Of a stretch of 64,000 nucleotides of DNA, positions 9,375 through 18,805 are shown in pieces (positions within the stretch are counted from its first letter, which is position 1; every line of letters begins with the position of its first letter). The DNA comes from Brucellaceae bacterium. Lineage in GTDB: Bacteria > Pseudomonadota > Alphaproteobacteria > Rhizobiales > Rhizobiaceae. Position numbers and translations under genes: made by a program. A model generated the notes under the pieces. The model ran no database searches. It saw nothing but the letters and a program-made list of their open reading frames with translations, and was not told where the DNA came from. Location of the stretch: the NCBI GenBank assembly GCA_020637775.1, contig JACKJV010000013.1, forward strand, positions 1-64,000, in the 5' to 3' direction.

Positions 9375-10253
9375 ATGAATGACGATCCTTCAAAAAGACG
9401 ACTTGGGCGCGGATTGGCCGCACTGATCGGTGAAATGGACAAGCCGGCCGCAGAAGCAGCCGCGCCGCAAGCCACAGCCGACGGAAAGGCGCCGATCGAA
9501 TTGATCGGTCGAAATCCGCGCAATCCACGCCGACACTTCTCGGAAGACGATCTCAAGGACCTGGCGCAGTCGATCCGCGAACATGGCGTGGTTCAGCCCG
9601 TTGTGGTGCGCCCTGCGGCTGGCGGAAACGGACATTATGAAATCATAGCCGGCGAAAGGCGGTGGCGGGCAGCGCAACTGGCCGGACTTGCGGAAGTCCC
9701 TGTCCTTGTCAGAGATGTCGATGACAGGGTGGCGCTGGAACTCGCCATCGTCGAGAACGTGCAGCGCTCTGACCTCAACCCGGTTGAAGAGGCGATGGGG
9801 TATCAGCAACTCATAGACGAGCACAGCTATACGCAAGCCGATCTGGCGCAGGTGATCGGAAAGAGCCGAAGCCACGTTGCCAACACGCTTCGGCTGCTGA
9901 AACTCCCGGAAGACGTTCGTACGATGCTCGTCAGTGGCGATCTTTCGGCTGGACACGCGCGTACGCTGATCACAGCGGAAGACCCGACCGGCCTTGCCCG
10001 GCGAATCGTACGTGAGGGCTTGTCGGTCCGGCAAGCCGAAGCGCTGCAGCAGGGAGCGGAAAAAGGCGGAGCGACGCGTTCAGAGCGGGAAAAACCGCAG
10101 AAGGACGCGGATACGCTTGCCTTGGAGCGCCTGGTCGGTGATGCCCTTGGCATGAAGGTGACAATCACGCATGAGGTCAATGGCGGGCAATTGAAGATTG
10201 CCTATAAAAACCTTGAGCAGTTGGATGAGGTTTGTCGCCGATTGCAGCGTTGA
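9375..10253 (+). CDS. parB: Chromosome-partitioning protein ParB
   Basis: The 292-residue CTPase and DNA clamp that loads at parS. Features in order: N-terminal KRRLGRGLAALIGE, the CTP-binding region with GERRWRAAQLAGL, the HTH that reads parS (ADLAQVIGKSRSHVANTLRLLKL), and a C-terminal dimerisation segment. The ATG at 9375 is chosen because the longer open frame from 9264 would overlap parA with unrelated sequence. It forms an operon with parA. Four good parS sites lie 1-4 kb upstream. Confidence 0.95.
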   Translation: MNDDPSKRRLGRGLAALIGEMDKPAAEAAAPQATADGKAPIELIGRNPRNPRRHFSEDDLKDLAQSIREHGVVQPVVVRPAAGGNGHYEIIAGERRWRAAQLAGLAEVPVLVRDVDDRVALELAIVENVQRSDLNPVEEAMGYQQLIDEHSYTQADLAQVIGKSRSHVANTLRLLKLPEDVRTMLVSGDLSAGHARTLITAEDPTGLARRIVREGLSVRQAEALQQGAEKGGATRSEREKPQKDADTLALERLVGDALGMKVTITHEVNGGQLKIAYKNLEQLDEVCRRLQR

Positions 10254-10351
10254 TACCGGACGCGGTGGCGAGCGCGCCGGTCGGCGCTTGACCGAATAAA
10301 TCTCTGTTTACGCGTGATCGTTAGCCAGCTAATTTCTACGAAACGGTTGTC

Positions 10352-11398
10352 TTACCGCCGCCGTTGCCGCGCGCTCTCGACAGCCAGGGCAAGCAGCGCC
10401 TGGCGTGCGATTTCGGTTTCGAGCGCGGGGTTGCGGCGAATTTCCAGAACCGTTTCTTGCAGGCGTTCGAGGGCGCGAACCAGGGATTGCGCGGTCCAGG
10501 CTGAAAGTGCGGCTTCGATTGCCGGGCGCCGCGCGAAGAACACGGGCGGTCTGGCGCTGGCCACGGCGGCCTGGATCGTTTTTCCGCCTTCATCGACCGC
10601 CAGGCGCAATTCCTGTAGTTGAGCAAGCCGCCTAAGGGCTGCCGAGAGGATTAGGAATGGCGGATCCCCGGCTGCGCCAAGACGGCGAATGGCAGTGTCC
10701 AGCATATCGAGGCGGCCAGTGGTTGCCGCATCCACGGCATCGTCGGCGGAGGTCCCGGCGACATCGCCGATGGATGCCGTGACATCCTCGACCGTGATTT
10801 GCGATTTGCCCATGGCATAAAGCGCGAGTTTGGCGATTTCGCCGCGGCTGGCCAGACGATCGCCGCCCAGGCCTGCCTTCAGGATTTCCCGCGCCTCGAG
10901 CGTTATCGTCAGACCCGCGGCAGACAATTCCTCATTGATCAACTGGTCCAGCTTGCGAACATCGTCAGCATAGCATGGAAGCGCCATGGCTGCCCTCGAT
11001 GTTTCCACGACACCCCGCAGGCCCGTGGCGCCTTTTTTCAGGTCTCCCGCTTCGATAAGCACCACGGCGTCGCGTGGCGGCTCCTCGCACAATACCTTGA
11101 CCGCCGTCAGCAGGCCTTTCTGCGAACCGCCACCGGTAATCCAAAGCAAGCGCGCCCCGCCAAACATGGATACCATGCGCGCTTCATCGATCAGACGGCC
11201 GGGTTCATTGCCGATTTCGTCGCCATCCATGCGGATCGTCGAAAATGGATCGTCAAGCGGAATACCGGTGGCTGCGGCGAATTTGCGTGCCCGTTCGGAG
11301 ACGAGCCCGCGGTCAGTCCCATAGATCAGGACAACCCGGGCTGACGGATCAGGCCTCGAAAGCCACGCGTCGGCTTCATGCGCTTTCTTCTGGGCCAT
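10352..11398 (-). CDS. holA: DNA polymerase III subunit delta
   Basis: The clamp-loader delta subunit that opens the beta sliding clamp. The 348-residue product starts MAQKKAHEADAW at 11398. VVLIYGTDRGLVSERA near the N-terminus is the usual delta start (an inactive AAA-like domain), with LLWITGGG and the C-terminal collar domain (ILSAALRRLAQLQEL) following. The frame is open to 11509, but that extension runs into the intergenic region. It is convergent with parB, and holA beside parAB is standard in Hyphomicrobiales. Confidence 0.9.
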   Translation of the reverse strand: MAQKKAHEADAWLSRPDPSARVVLIYGTDRGLVSERARKFAAATGIPLDDPFSTIRMDGDEIGNEPGRLIDEARMVSMFGGARLLWITGGGSQKGLLTAVKVLCEEPPRDAVVLIEAGDLKKGATGLRGVVETSRAAMALPCYADDVRKLDQLINEELSAAGLTITLEAREILKAGLGGDRLASRGEIAKLALYAMGKSQITVEDVTASIGDVAGTSADDAVDAATTGRLDMLDTAIRRLGAAGDPPFLILSAALRRLAQLQELRLAVDEGGKTIQAAVASARPPVFFARRPAIEAALSAWTAQSLVRALERLQETVLEIRRNPALETEIARQALLALAVESARQRRR

Positions 11399-11502
11399 TG
11401 TCCTCTGTCCGTTTTCCCTTCTGCCCGGCACCGATATTCCGGCAATTGCCCTTGCCTTGATAATGCACAGAAAAACATGGATTTGGCGTGGCGGCGAGCC
11501 AG

Positions 11503-11531
11503 AAAACAAAAGGCCCGGCTTGCGCCGGGCC
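11503..11531 (-). terminator. Rho-independent terminator of tRNA-Gly
   Basis: On the minus strand GGCCCGGC, loop GCAA, GCCGGGCC is followed by TTTTGTTTT. It sits ten bases after the 3' end of the tRNA gene. Confidence 0.8.
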
Positions 11532-11540
11532 GTTTGTAAA

Positions 11541-11615
11541 TGGAGCGGGCGATGGGATTCGAACCCACGACCCCAACCTTGGCAAGGTTGTGCTCTACCC
11601 CTGAGCTACACCCGC
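11541..11615 (-). tRNA. tRNA-Gly (anticodon GCC)
   Basis: The minus strand folds into a complete 75-nt cloverleaf including an encoded CCA end. The acceptor arm GCGGGTG pairs with CGCCCGC (one G-U). The D-loop region is TAGCTCAGGGGTAGAGC, the anticodon stem-loop CAACCTTGCCAAGGTTG has GCC at 11581-11583, and the T arm is GTGGGTTCGAATCCC. A plausible promoter lies upstream on the minus strand (TTGCAT at 11668-11673 and a TATAGC/GATATA -10 region around 11643-11650). It decodes GGC and GGU glycine codons. Confidence 0.97.
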
Positions 11616-11826
11616 TCGTCCGCGAAACAACGTCCGCGAGCGGCTATATCGCCGAAGCCGCGCCGGAATGCAATAGGGAAATTCGGGAAATTCATCCGCT
11701 GCCAGAAAATTCTTTTTCCATGGCCCGCAAAGGCTTGTCAGCATGGGAACGGGATCGTCAGCAGCCTTGTTTCGCCAGCCCCGTTCAGGCAAAACCGCAA
11801 TGAAAAGCAGCCAAGGGGGTCCCGAA

Positions 11827-12336
11827 ATGGCAATCGGCAAGGCCGAACTCTTCGCATTCCTCGCGCAGATGGATATTGCAGTCAAAACAGTGGAGCATGA
11901 ACCCCTGTTCACTGTCGCGCAATCGCAGGCCTTGCGGGGACAAATCCCCGGAGGGCATACCAAGAACCTGTTCCTCAAGGACAAGAAGGACAACTACTTT
12001 CTCCTGACCGTTGACGAGGAGGCCGAAATCGATCTCAAACAGATCCACAAGGCGATCGGTGCCGCGAGCCGGGTTTCCTTCGGCAAGGCCGAGGCGATGG
12101 AATCGCTCCTCGGGGTGACGCCGGGCGCGGTCACTGCTTTCGGCGTGATCAATGACAAGGCGGGCGCGGTGCGGTTCTTCATCGATGAATCGCTGTTGAG
12201 CCATGAGGTCATCAATTGCCATCCGCTGGTCAACACGGCGACCACGTCCATTGCCCCGGCTGATCTCATTCGCTTCATCGAAGCGACGGGACACAGGCCC
12301 AACACCTTGAATCTCGCTGCACAAATCGCAAACTAA
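11827..12336 (+). CDS. Prolyl-tRNA editing deacylase (ProX/YbaK family)
   Basis: A 169-residue free-standing trans-editing domain that deacylates mischarged tRNA-Pro, typically Ala-tRNA-Pro. The fold markers are VEHEPLFTVAQSQALRGQIPGGHTKNLFLKDKKDNYFLL, read as several short family motifs, then ASRVSFGKAEAMESLLGVTPGAVTAFG and a C-terminal PLVNTATTSI segment. The ATG at 11827 has AGGGGG upstream; longer starts at 11800 or 11743 add unrelated residues. It is probably transcribed alone or with the thioredoxin gene that follows after 45 bases. Whether it edits Ala- or Cys-tRNA-Pro is not resolved by reading. Confidence 0.85.
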   Translation: MAIGKAELFAFLAQMDIAVKTVEHEPLFTVAQSQALRGQIPGGHTKNLFLKDKKDNYFLLTVDEEAEIDLKQIHKAIGAASRVSFGKAEAMESLLGVTPGAVTAFGVINDKAGAVRFFIDESLLSHEVINCHPLVNTATTSIAPADLIRFIEATGHRPNTLNLAAQIAN

Positions 12337-12381
12337 GCGGCAACAACGCCGGAAGACCGGCCATCCGCGGGAGCATCCTTC

Positions 12382-13341
12382 ATGACCAACGGCAATAATC
12401 CATATCAGACAGGCCCGTCGGGCTACGATACGACGGTTTCCTTTGGCGGCGCCGCGCCGGCCGCCGGGAGCGCGGACGACCTCATCAAGGACACGACGAC
12501 TGCCGGTTTCGTCGCCGATGTCATCGAGGAATCGCGTAAGCAGCCGGTCCTTGTCGACTTCTGGGCGCCCTGGTGCGGGCCCTGCCGCCAGCTTGGTCCG
12601 GCGATCGAGAAGGTCGTCAAGGAGGCGCGCGGAAAGGTCAAGCTCGTGAAGATGAACATAGACGAGCATCCCCAGGTTGCCGGACAGCTCGGCGTCCAGT
12701 CGATCCCGGCCGTGTTCGCCTTTGTCAATGGCCAGCCGGTCGACGGATTCATGGGCGCCTTGCCTGAAACGCAGATCAGGCAGTTCATCGAGAAGCTCGC
12801 CGGGCCGGGTGATGACGGCGTCGGTGAGGCATTGGAAGCCGCCCGCAAGGCACGCGAAGAGGGCGATAACCAGGCCGCGCTTCAGATTTACGGCGCCATC
12901 CTGCAGCAGGATCCCGAAAACGCGGATGTGCTTGGTCACGCGGCAACCGTTCTCTACGACATGGGCGACAAGGAACAGTCCAGGCAGATTCTCGACCGCG
13001 TGCCCGATGGAAAGCAGGAGGCCGAACCGGTCAAGGCACTCAAGGCCCGCATGGCGCTCGATGCGGAACTGGGCTCGCTGGGCGACCCGATGGAACTCGC
13101 GCGCCGCCTGGCTGACAATCCCGACGATCACGCAGCGAGGATGGACCTGGCCAAGATCGAGAATGCACGCGGCGACCGTCAGAAGGCCGCCGATCATCTG
13201 CTTGCCATCATCAAGGCCGACAGGGGCTGGAACGAGGATGCCGCGCGCAACCAGTTGCTCACTTTCTTCGAGGCCTGGGGCATGAGCGATCCGGCAACGC
13301 TTTCGGCGCGGCGCAGGCTTTCATCCCTGCTTTTCTCGTGA
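12382..13341 (+). CDS. Thioredoxin-domain chaperone-like protein (CnoX/YbbN type)
   Basis: A 319-residue protein with a thioredoxin fold at about residues 40-150 and a C-terminal TPR-like helical region (GDNQAALQIYGAILQQDPENADVLGHAATVLY and beyond). The active site WCGPC is at 64-68, so unlike E. coli YbbN, which lacks the redox pair, this protein should be redox active. YbbN/CnoX proteins hold unfolded clients and guard them from over-oxidation. No signal peptide is seen, so it is cytoplasmic. It is followed after 84 bases by a LON-domain gene. Confidence 0.85.
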   Translation: MTNGNNPYQTGPSGYDTTVSFGGAAPAAGSADDLIKDTTTAGFVADVIEESRKQPVLVDFWAPWCGPCRQLGPAIEKVVKEARGKVKLVKMNIDEHPQVAGQLGVQSIPAVFAFVNGQPVDGFMGALPETQIRQFIEKLAGPGDDGVGEALEAARKAREEGDNQAALQIYGAILQQDPENADVLGHAATVLYDMGDKEQSRQILDRVPDGKQEAEPVKALKARMALDAELGSLGDPMELARRLADNPDDHAARMDLAKIENARGDRQKAADHLLAIIKADRGWNEDAARNQLLTFFEAWGMSDPATLSARRRLSSLLFS

Positions 13342-13425
13342 AACGGCGCGTCTCCATCTGCAAGGCTTGAGTTTCGGCACCGGCGGCCCATCTTTCGGGA
13401 AAGCGCAGAAAGAAGAGGTGTTCGC

Positions 13426-14094
13426 ATGCAGGTTGGCAATGCCCGTTACCGGGATGAAAGCGACCTAGCGGCCGTGATTCCGGTTTTCCCCTTGTCCGGC
13501 GCCCTGCTGTTGCCCGGCGGGCGGATGCCGCTGAACATTTTCGAGCCCCGTTATCTGCAAATGGTGGATGACGCGCTGGCGGGCAATCGCCATATCGGGA
13601 TGATCCAGCCGGCTCTCGATGGCGCGCGGCGCGACGATGGCGAGCCGGCGCTTTGCCGGATGGGCTGCATGGGGCGAATAACCTCCTTCGCGGAAACCGG
13701 TGACGGCCGCTACATCATTTCGCTGGATGGCGTGACGCGGTTTCGCGTCATCGAGGAGTTGAGTGTGCGCACGCCCTATCGCCAGGCCAGGGTTTCGCAT
13801 TTCGTGGCCGATCTCAAACAGGACGAGCAGGAAAGTTCGATCGACCGGGATGCGCTGCTGGGTGCATTCCGGGCCTATCTCGATGCCAATGACATGGAAG
13901 CCGATTGGGAAAGCGTGATGCGGGCGGGCAATGTGACGCTCGTCAATGCCTTGTCGATGATGGCGCCGTACGAGTCGGCGGAGAAACAGGCCTTGCTGGA
14001 GGCTGCGGACCTGAAGTCACGGGCCGACACGCTCGTGGCGATCACCGAGATGGCGCTGCGCGATCAGGACGAATCGCCCGTCAACCTGCAATAG
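13426..14094 (+). CDS. LON peptidase substrate-binding domain protein
   Basis: 222 residues comprising only the Lon N-terminal (PUA-like) domain: IPVFPLSGALLLPGGRMPLNIFEPRYLQMVDDAL at about 18-51 is the classical start. It has no AAA or protease part. Stand-alone LON-domain proteins of this size are widespread in alphaproteobacteria and their biochemical role is unknown. It sits ten bases before the Trm112-like gene on the same strand, so the two form a small operon with the thioredoxin gene upstream. Confidence 0.85.
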   Translation: MQVGNARYRDESDLAAVIPVFPLSGALLLPGGRMPLNIFEPRYLQMVDDALAGNRHIGMIQPALDGARRDDGEPALCRMGCMGRITSFAETGDGRYIISLDGVTRFRVIEELSVRTPYRQARVSHFVADLKQDEQESSIDRDALLGAFRAYLDANDMEADWESVMRAGNVTLVNALSMMAPYESAEKQALLEAADLKSRADTLVAITEMALRDQDESPVNLQ

Positions 14095-14103
14095 GGGCAC
14101 GAC

Positions 14104-14301
14104 ATGGCGGCCGAGACGGAACGTCGCATGCAGATCGATCCGCGCATGCTGGAACTGCTGGTCTGTCCGTTGACCAAGTCCGTTCTCGTTTATGACCGGG
14201 AGCGCAACGAACTGGTTTCGAAATCGGCCCGGCTTGCCTATCCCGTTCATGGCGGGATCCCTATTCTGCTGCCCTCGGAAGCGCGCCAGATCGAGGAGTG
14301 A
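14104..14301 (+). CDS. Trm112 family protein (UPF0434)
   Basis: A 65-residue protein with [11 protein letters not shown] and a C-terminal [16 protein letters not shown] segment, the two halves of the Trm112/UPF0434 zinc-ribbon-like fold. Only one of the usual cysteines (in VCP) is present, as in many bacterial UPF0434 members, so metal binding is doubtful. Eukaryotic and archaeal Trm112 activates methyltransferases; the bacterial role is not established. It overlaps the open frame of the downstream TetR gene by four bases, although that gene probably starts later. Confidence 0.8.
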   Translation: MAAETERRMQIDPRMLELLVCPLTKSVLVYDRERNELVSKSARLAYPVHGGIPILLPSEARQIEE

Positions 14302-14365
14302 TGGCCGCTTCGGCGACTGGCCTTCCTGTTTGCGATCCCGCTGGTGACGTAAACCCGTTGCCAAT

Positions 14366-14380
14366 CCTGAGTCAGTCAGG
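14366..14380. promoter_or_regulatory. Inverted repeat upstream of the TetR gene, possible operator
   Basis: CCTGA-GTCAG-TCAGG, a five-base perfect inverted repeat about 25 bases before the TetR start codon. The size and place fit an autoregulatory operator, but the match is short. Confidence 0.35.
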
Positions 14381-14405
14381 TAACTTGGGAAAAGCGGAGC
14401 GGGCG

Positions 14406-14984
14406 ATGGCAAAGAGCGGCAACAGCAAGAGGCAGGCGCTGGCGGCATCGGCCGCAGAGCTGTTCTGGACCCGCGGTTATGCGGCAACCTCCATCGCCGA
14501 CATTGCCGCCCGGTCGCAGGTGCCGCTTGGAAACGTCTACTACTACTTCAAAACGAAGGGCGATCTGGCACATGCCGTCGCCGATATATTCGTTGGCGAA
14601 ACGCAGGCGATGATCGACACGATCAGCGGCGAGAGCCAGGATCCGCGCACGAGGCTTGCCAGCCTGGTTGACCGGCTGTCCCGTTCCATGCGTTTGCGCG
14701 TCGACCACGGCTGCCCGATTGCCCTTTGTGTGCGTGATTTCCGGCGGGAGCATGCGCCGGCTTCCGAACGCGCGGCGGAGAGCTTTGCACTGCTGATCGG
14801 CTTTGCCGCAAAGGAACTGGGACGGCTGGGAATCCGCCCCTCCATCGCGCTCAACATCGCCCGCTCGGCGATTGCCGAATGGCAAGGCGGAATCGCGCTT
14901 GCCCATGCGCTTGGCGATGCCGCCATTCTCTCGGAGAGTTTCCGCCGCATGGAGCATCTGTTGCTCTCCCCGGTGCGGGGGTGA
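14406..14984 (+). CDS. TetR/AcrR family transcriptional regulator
   Basis: 192 residues with an N-terminal TetR HTH: QALAASAAELFWTRGYAATSIADIAARSQVPLGNVYYYF reads as the standard helix-turn-helix block at about 8-47, followed by a ligand-binding helical domain. The start at 14406 (MAKSGNSKRQ) is preferred; the frame is open to 14298, overlapping the Trm112 gene, with non-family sequence. Its stop overlaps the start of a GNAT gene (TGATG), so the two are coupled and the regulator probably controls that acetyltransferase. The ligand is unknown. Confidence 0.88.
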   Translation: MAKSGNSKRQALAASAAELFWTRGYAATSIADIAARSQVPLGNVYYYFKTKGDLAHAVADIFVGETQAMIDTISGESQDPRTRLASLVDRLSRSMRLRVDHGCPIALCVRDFRREHAPASERAAESFALLIGFAAKELGRLGIRPSIALNIARSAIAEWQGGIALAHALGDAAILSESFRRMEHLLLSPVRG

Positions 14985-15457
14985 TGTTCATGAATCCCGT
15001 CATATGCACTTTAGAGGTGAACAAGGGCGAAGCCTGCCGGCGGGTTCTTGGGGAGCTGCCGCAATGGTTCGGAAATCCGGCCGCACTGGAGAATTATGTT
15101 CGCGAGGTGGAAGAACTTCCGGCATTTGGCAGCTATGTCCAAGATAAGCTGGTTGGCTTTGCAAGTTTGATGCATCATACGCGGGATCACACCGAGCTTC
15201 ATGTGATGGGCGTCTCTCCGGCATTTCACCGTATGGGCATCGGTCGAAAGCTGGTTGAACATTTAGCGGAGGCTGCTCGCCGGTATGGAGCGGTGTATCT
15301 CTCCGTAAAAACCCTGTCTTCCGCATCACCAGATACATTCTATGCCCGGACGCGTGCTTTCTACGTCTCGTGCGGATTCACCGATTTCGAGGAATTTCCC
15401 ACGCTTTGGGGCTCCCATGCTCCTTGCCTCATGATGATGCGGCTGCTGCGCGGTTAA
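14984..15457 (+). CDS. GNAT family N-acetyltransferase
   Basis: 157 residues with the acetyl-CoA binding segment [25 protein letters not shown] read as motif A (R-x-x-G-x-G/A type: [10 protein letters not shown]). It is probably an N-acetyltransferase for a small molecule or protein, but the acceptor cannot be inferred. The ATG at 14984 overlaps the TetR stop; a second ATG at 14990 is possible. The gene is noticeably less GC-rich than dnaE2 next to it, which may signal transfer. Its stop codon overlaps the convergent dnaE2 stop. Confidence 0.82.
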   Translation: MFMNPVICTLEVNKGEACRRVLGELPQWFGNPAALENYVREVEELPAFGSYVQDKLVGFASLMHHTRDHTELHVMGVSPAFHRMGIGRKLVEHLAEAARRYGAVYLSVKTLSSASPDTFYARTRAFYVSCGFTDFEEFPTLWGSHAPCLMMMRLLRG

Positions 15458-18400
15458 TGAAAATTCCTTCCCTTCGGCATGACCGCGCCGGCCTTTCGGG
15501 ACAGGGTCGCAAGATCGGAGGCCAGGTCCGGTTCTTCCTTCAGCAACTGGCCAAGCCGTGAAGACGGTTTCACCTTGCCCCGCATGTCCTCGATGGGGCG
15601 GCGCACCTCGTCCGCATTGGCGAGGCTGTCGATCAGAAGCGATTCCTCCGACAGGCCTGCGAGCAGCGGCGTGGCGTCCTCCAGCCGGGTTGCAACGACA
15701 TGAATTACACCGCTTTCGCTTTGCAAGCGGCCGGCCACACGCACCAGCCGCGCCCCCAGCACGACGGCGCGGAACCGCTCCAGCACCTTGGGCCAGACGA
15801 TGATATTGGCCACGCCGGTCTCGTCTTCCAGCGTCATGAACACGACGCCCTTGGCCGAACCCGGACGCTGGCGCACCAGGACCAGGCCGCAAACCTCGAC
15901 AAGACGCCCTGACGGCGTGCGTTCCAGGTCCTCGCCGGTCAGGATACGGGCCCTGGCAAGGCGCTTGCGCAGGAAGGAGAGCGGATGCGCCTTCAGCGAC
16001 AGGGACAGGCTGCGATAATCGTGGATCACCTGTTCGCCGGGCGGCATGGGGGGCAGGTGGGCATCCGGTTCGAGGTCGCGCATCGCGGTGCCTGGCGCAT
16101 CGAACAGGGGCAAGTGCTCCGCGGCCTGCCCACCATCCAGCGCCTGTGCCGCCCAGAGCGCGGCGCGGCGGTCCAGCCCGAGAGAGCGGAACGCATCCGC
16201 CTCGGCCAGTTTCGTGATGACGGCTGGACCGAGGCCGGAGCGCAGCCAGACGTCGCGCACCGAATCATAACCTCGCCCGCGCGCGGCAATCAGGCGCGCC
16301 ATGTCTGCCTCGGCCAGTCCCTTGATCTGGCGAAAGCCGAGGCGCACGGCCATTCGCGCCCGGATGACGCCGTTCATTTCGCGATGACGGGGAGCGATGC
16401 GGGCGGCATCGAAGGTGCCGTCTTCCAGCGTCGAATCCCAATCGGAATGGTTGATGTCGGGCGGGCGCACTTCCACGCCATGCTCGCGGGCATCGCGCAC
16501 CAGCTGGGCCGGCGCGTAGAAGCCCATGGGCTGGGCATTGAGAATGGCGGCGCAGAAGACATCCGGGTAACGCGCCTTCAGCCAGCAGGAGGCATAGACC
16601 AGAAGCGCAAATGAGGCGGCGTGGCTTTCGGGAAAGCCATATTCGCCGAAACCCTCGATCTGGCGGAAGCAGCGTTCGGCGAACGCGCGGTCATAGCCGT
16701 TGGCCGCCATGCCATCGATCATCTTCTTCTGGAAGGTGTGAATGGTGCCGACGCGGCGGAAGGTGGCCATGGCGCGGCGCAGCTTGTCGGCTTCTGCCGG
16801 TGAGAACCCGGCGGCGACAATGGCGATCTTCATGGCCTGTTCCTGGAACAGCGGCACGCCAAGGGTCTTGCCCAGCACCTGTTCGAGTTCCCGGCTGGGA
16901 TAGGTCACGGCCTCCTTTCCCTGGCGGCGGCGCAGGTAGGGGTGAACCATGTCGCCCTGGATGGGGCCGGGGCGCACGATCGCCACCTCGATGACGAGAT
17001 CATAGAATTCCTTCGGCTTGAGCCGGGGCAGCATGGTCATCTGCGCCCGGCTCTCGATCTGGAACACGCCCACCGTGTCGGCGCGGCAGATCATGGCATA
17101 GACTGCCGCTTCCTCCTTCGGAATGGTGGCCAGCGTCAGCGCCTTGCCATAATGGCTTTCCAGCAGTTTCAGGCCGCGCGACAGGCAGGTGAGCATGCCG
17201 AGCGCCAGCACGTCGATCTTGAGGATGCCGAGCGCATCCAGATCGTCCTTGTCCCATTCCACCATGGTGCGCCCGTCCATGGCCGAGCGCGTGACCGGCA
17301 CCACCTCGTCCAGCCGGTCCTTCGTGATGACGAAGCCGCCGACATGCTGCGACAGGTGGCGGGGAAAGCCGATGATGTCGGAGGCCAGCCGCAGGACATG
17401 CCGGGTTTCCGCGCTTCGCGTGTCCAGCCCGCCAGCCTTCGCCTCGCGCTCGCCCAGGGCGGCCGATGACCAGCCCCAGACCGAGCCGGACATGGCGGAA
17501 ACGGCATCCGCCGGGAGACCCATGACCTTGCCTACCTCGCGCATGGCCGAGCGCGCGCGATAGGTGATGACGGTGGCTGCCAGGCCGGCGCGGTCACGTC
17601 CGTATCTGGCATAGATGTACTGGATCACCTCCTCACGCCGTTCGTGTTCGAAATCGACATCGATATCCGGCGGTTCGCGCCGTTCCGGCGAAATGAAGCG
17701 TTCGAAAAGCAAGTCGGTGAGCGCGGGATCGACTTCCGTGATGCCGATGCAATAGCAGACGGTGGAATTGGCCGCCGAACCACGTCCCTGGCAGAGGATG
17801 CCGCGAGAACGGGCGAAACGGACAATGTCATGAACGGTGAGAAAGTAGCGCGCATAATCCAGATCGGCGATGAGGCGCAGTTCATGGCGGATCTGGGCCT
17901 TCACCCTGTCGGGTATCCCATCGGGATAGCGCCGCGCCGCGCCATCCCATGACAGGCGTTCCAGCTCTTCGTGCGGCGTGGCGCTTTGACCGCAGGGCTC
18001 ATCGGGATATTCATGGCGCAATTCATCCAGTGAAAACGACAATTCGCCGGCAAATTTCATGGTCTCGCCTATGGCTTCAAGGCAGGTCCTGAAGAGCCGG
18101 GCCATGGCCTCAGGCGATCGCAGGCAGGCCTCGCCATGGGCAGCAAGGCCGTAGCCGGCCCTTTCCAGCGGTTGGCCAAGCCGGATTGCCGCCATCACAT
18201 CGGCAAGATCGCGCCTGCCGGATGTGTGATAGCGGGCATCGGCCATGGCCATCAGCGGCACGCCGGCCTTGCGGGCCAGAATCATGGCCGCAGCCAGGCG
18301 GCGTTCGTGCATGCCGTCAAATGCCGGGGAAATGCCGAGCCGCATGCTGGCGCCGAAGCGATCCTTCAGGACGGCCAGACGGGCAAGGCGATCCGCTTCC

Positions 18401-18792
18401 GGCCTGTCTGGCGTGTCGAGGCACAAAAGTCCCATGCCGTCGCCCCATTCCAGCAGGTCTTCGGTCAGCAGGACCGGTGCGCCCTTTTCGCCACGCATGT
18501 TGGCCGCCGTCAGCATGCGGCAGAGATTGGCCCAGCCACGGCGGTGCCCGGGATAGGTCAGAACCGGTCCGGCGCCATCGGCAAAGACCAGGCGCGCGCC
18601 GGGGTGAAAGGCAAGGCCGGCCTCGCGCGCGGCCTGATGCAGGCGCACCACGCCGGCCACGGAGTTGCGGTCGGCCAGACCCAGAGCGGAAAGACCGAGG
18701 CGCCTGGCCGTTACGGCCAGTTCCTCCGGATGGCTTGCGCCCTCCAGGAAGGAGAAGTTCGAGCGGCACCCGAATTCCGCATAGGTCTGCAT
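15454..18792 (-). CDS. dnaE2: Error-prone DNA polymerase DnaE2 (ImuC)
   Basis: 1112 residues of the C-family polymerase alpha type used for SOS mutagenesis and lesion bypass. The N-terminal PHP domain starts [22 protein letters not shown]. The catalytic palm carries [13 protein letters not shown], the acidic triad motif, and the finger and OB-fold regions follow. The frame is open upstream to 19458, but that part is antisense to imuB. The start at 18792 (MQTYAEFG) or 18801 ([11 protein letters not shown]) leaves a gap of only a few bases after imuB. It is the last gene of imuA-imuB-dnaE2 behind an SOS box. It lacks the tau-binding role of the replicative DnaE1. Confidence 0.93.
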   Translation of the reverse strand: MQTYAEFGCRSNFSFLEGASHPEELAVTARRLGLSALGLADRNSVAGVVRLHQAAREAGLAFHPGARLVFADGAGPVLTYPGHRRGWANLCRMLTAANMRGEKGAPVLLTEDLLEWGDGMGLLCLDTPDRPEADRLARLAVLKDRFGASMRLGISPAFDGMHERRLAAAMILARKAGVPLMAMADARYHTSGRRDLADVMAAIRLGQPLERAGYGLAAHGEACLRSPEAMARLFRTCLEAIGETMKFAGELSFSLDELRHEYPDEPCGQSATPHEELERLSWDGAARRYPDGIPDRVKAQIRHELRLIADLDYARYFLTVHDIVRFARSRGILCQGRGSAANSTVCYCIGITEVDPALTDLLFERFISPERREPPDIDVDFEHERREEVIQYIYARYGRDRAGLAATVITYRARSAMREVGKVMGLPADAVSAMSGSVWGWSSAALGEREAKAGGLDTRSAETRHVLRLASDIIGFPRHLSQHVGGFVITKDRLDEVVPVTRSAMDGRTMVEWDKDDLDALGILKIDVLALGMLTCLSRGLKLLESHYGKALTLATIPKEEAAVYAMICRADTVGVFQIESRAQMTMLPRLKPKEFYDLVIEVAIVRPGPIQGDMVHPYLRRRQGKEAVTYPSRELEQVLGKTLGVPLFQEQAMKIAIVAAGFSPAEADKLRRAMATFRRVGTIHTFQKKMIDGMAANGYDRAFAERCFRQIEGFGEYGFPESHAASFALLVYASCWLKARYPDVFCAAILNAQPMGFYAPAQLVRDAREHGVEVRPPDINHSDWDSTLEDGTFDAARIAPRHREMNGVIRARMAVRLGFRQIKGLAEADMARLIAARGRGYDSVRDVWLRSGLGPAVITKLAEADAFRSLGLDRRAALWAAQALDGGQAAEHLPLFDAPGTAMRDLEPDAHLPPMPPGEQVIHDYRSLSLSLKAHPLSFLRKRLARARILTGEDLERTPSGRLVEVCGLVLVRQRPGSAKGVVFMTLEDETGVANIIVWPKVLERFRAVVLGARLVRVAGRLQSESGVIHVVATRLEDATPLLAGLSEESLLIDSLANADEVRRPIEDMRGKVKPSSRLGQLLKEEPDLASDLATLSRKAGAVMPKGRNFH

Positions 18793-18805
18793 GGCGGGCA
18801 TGTCC

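Noticed and set aside
10254..10351. Intrinsic terminator between convergent parB and holA
   Set aside because: Only a short AGCGC/GCGCT stem without a T-run was seen.
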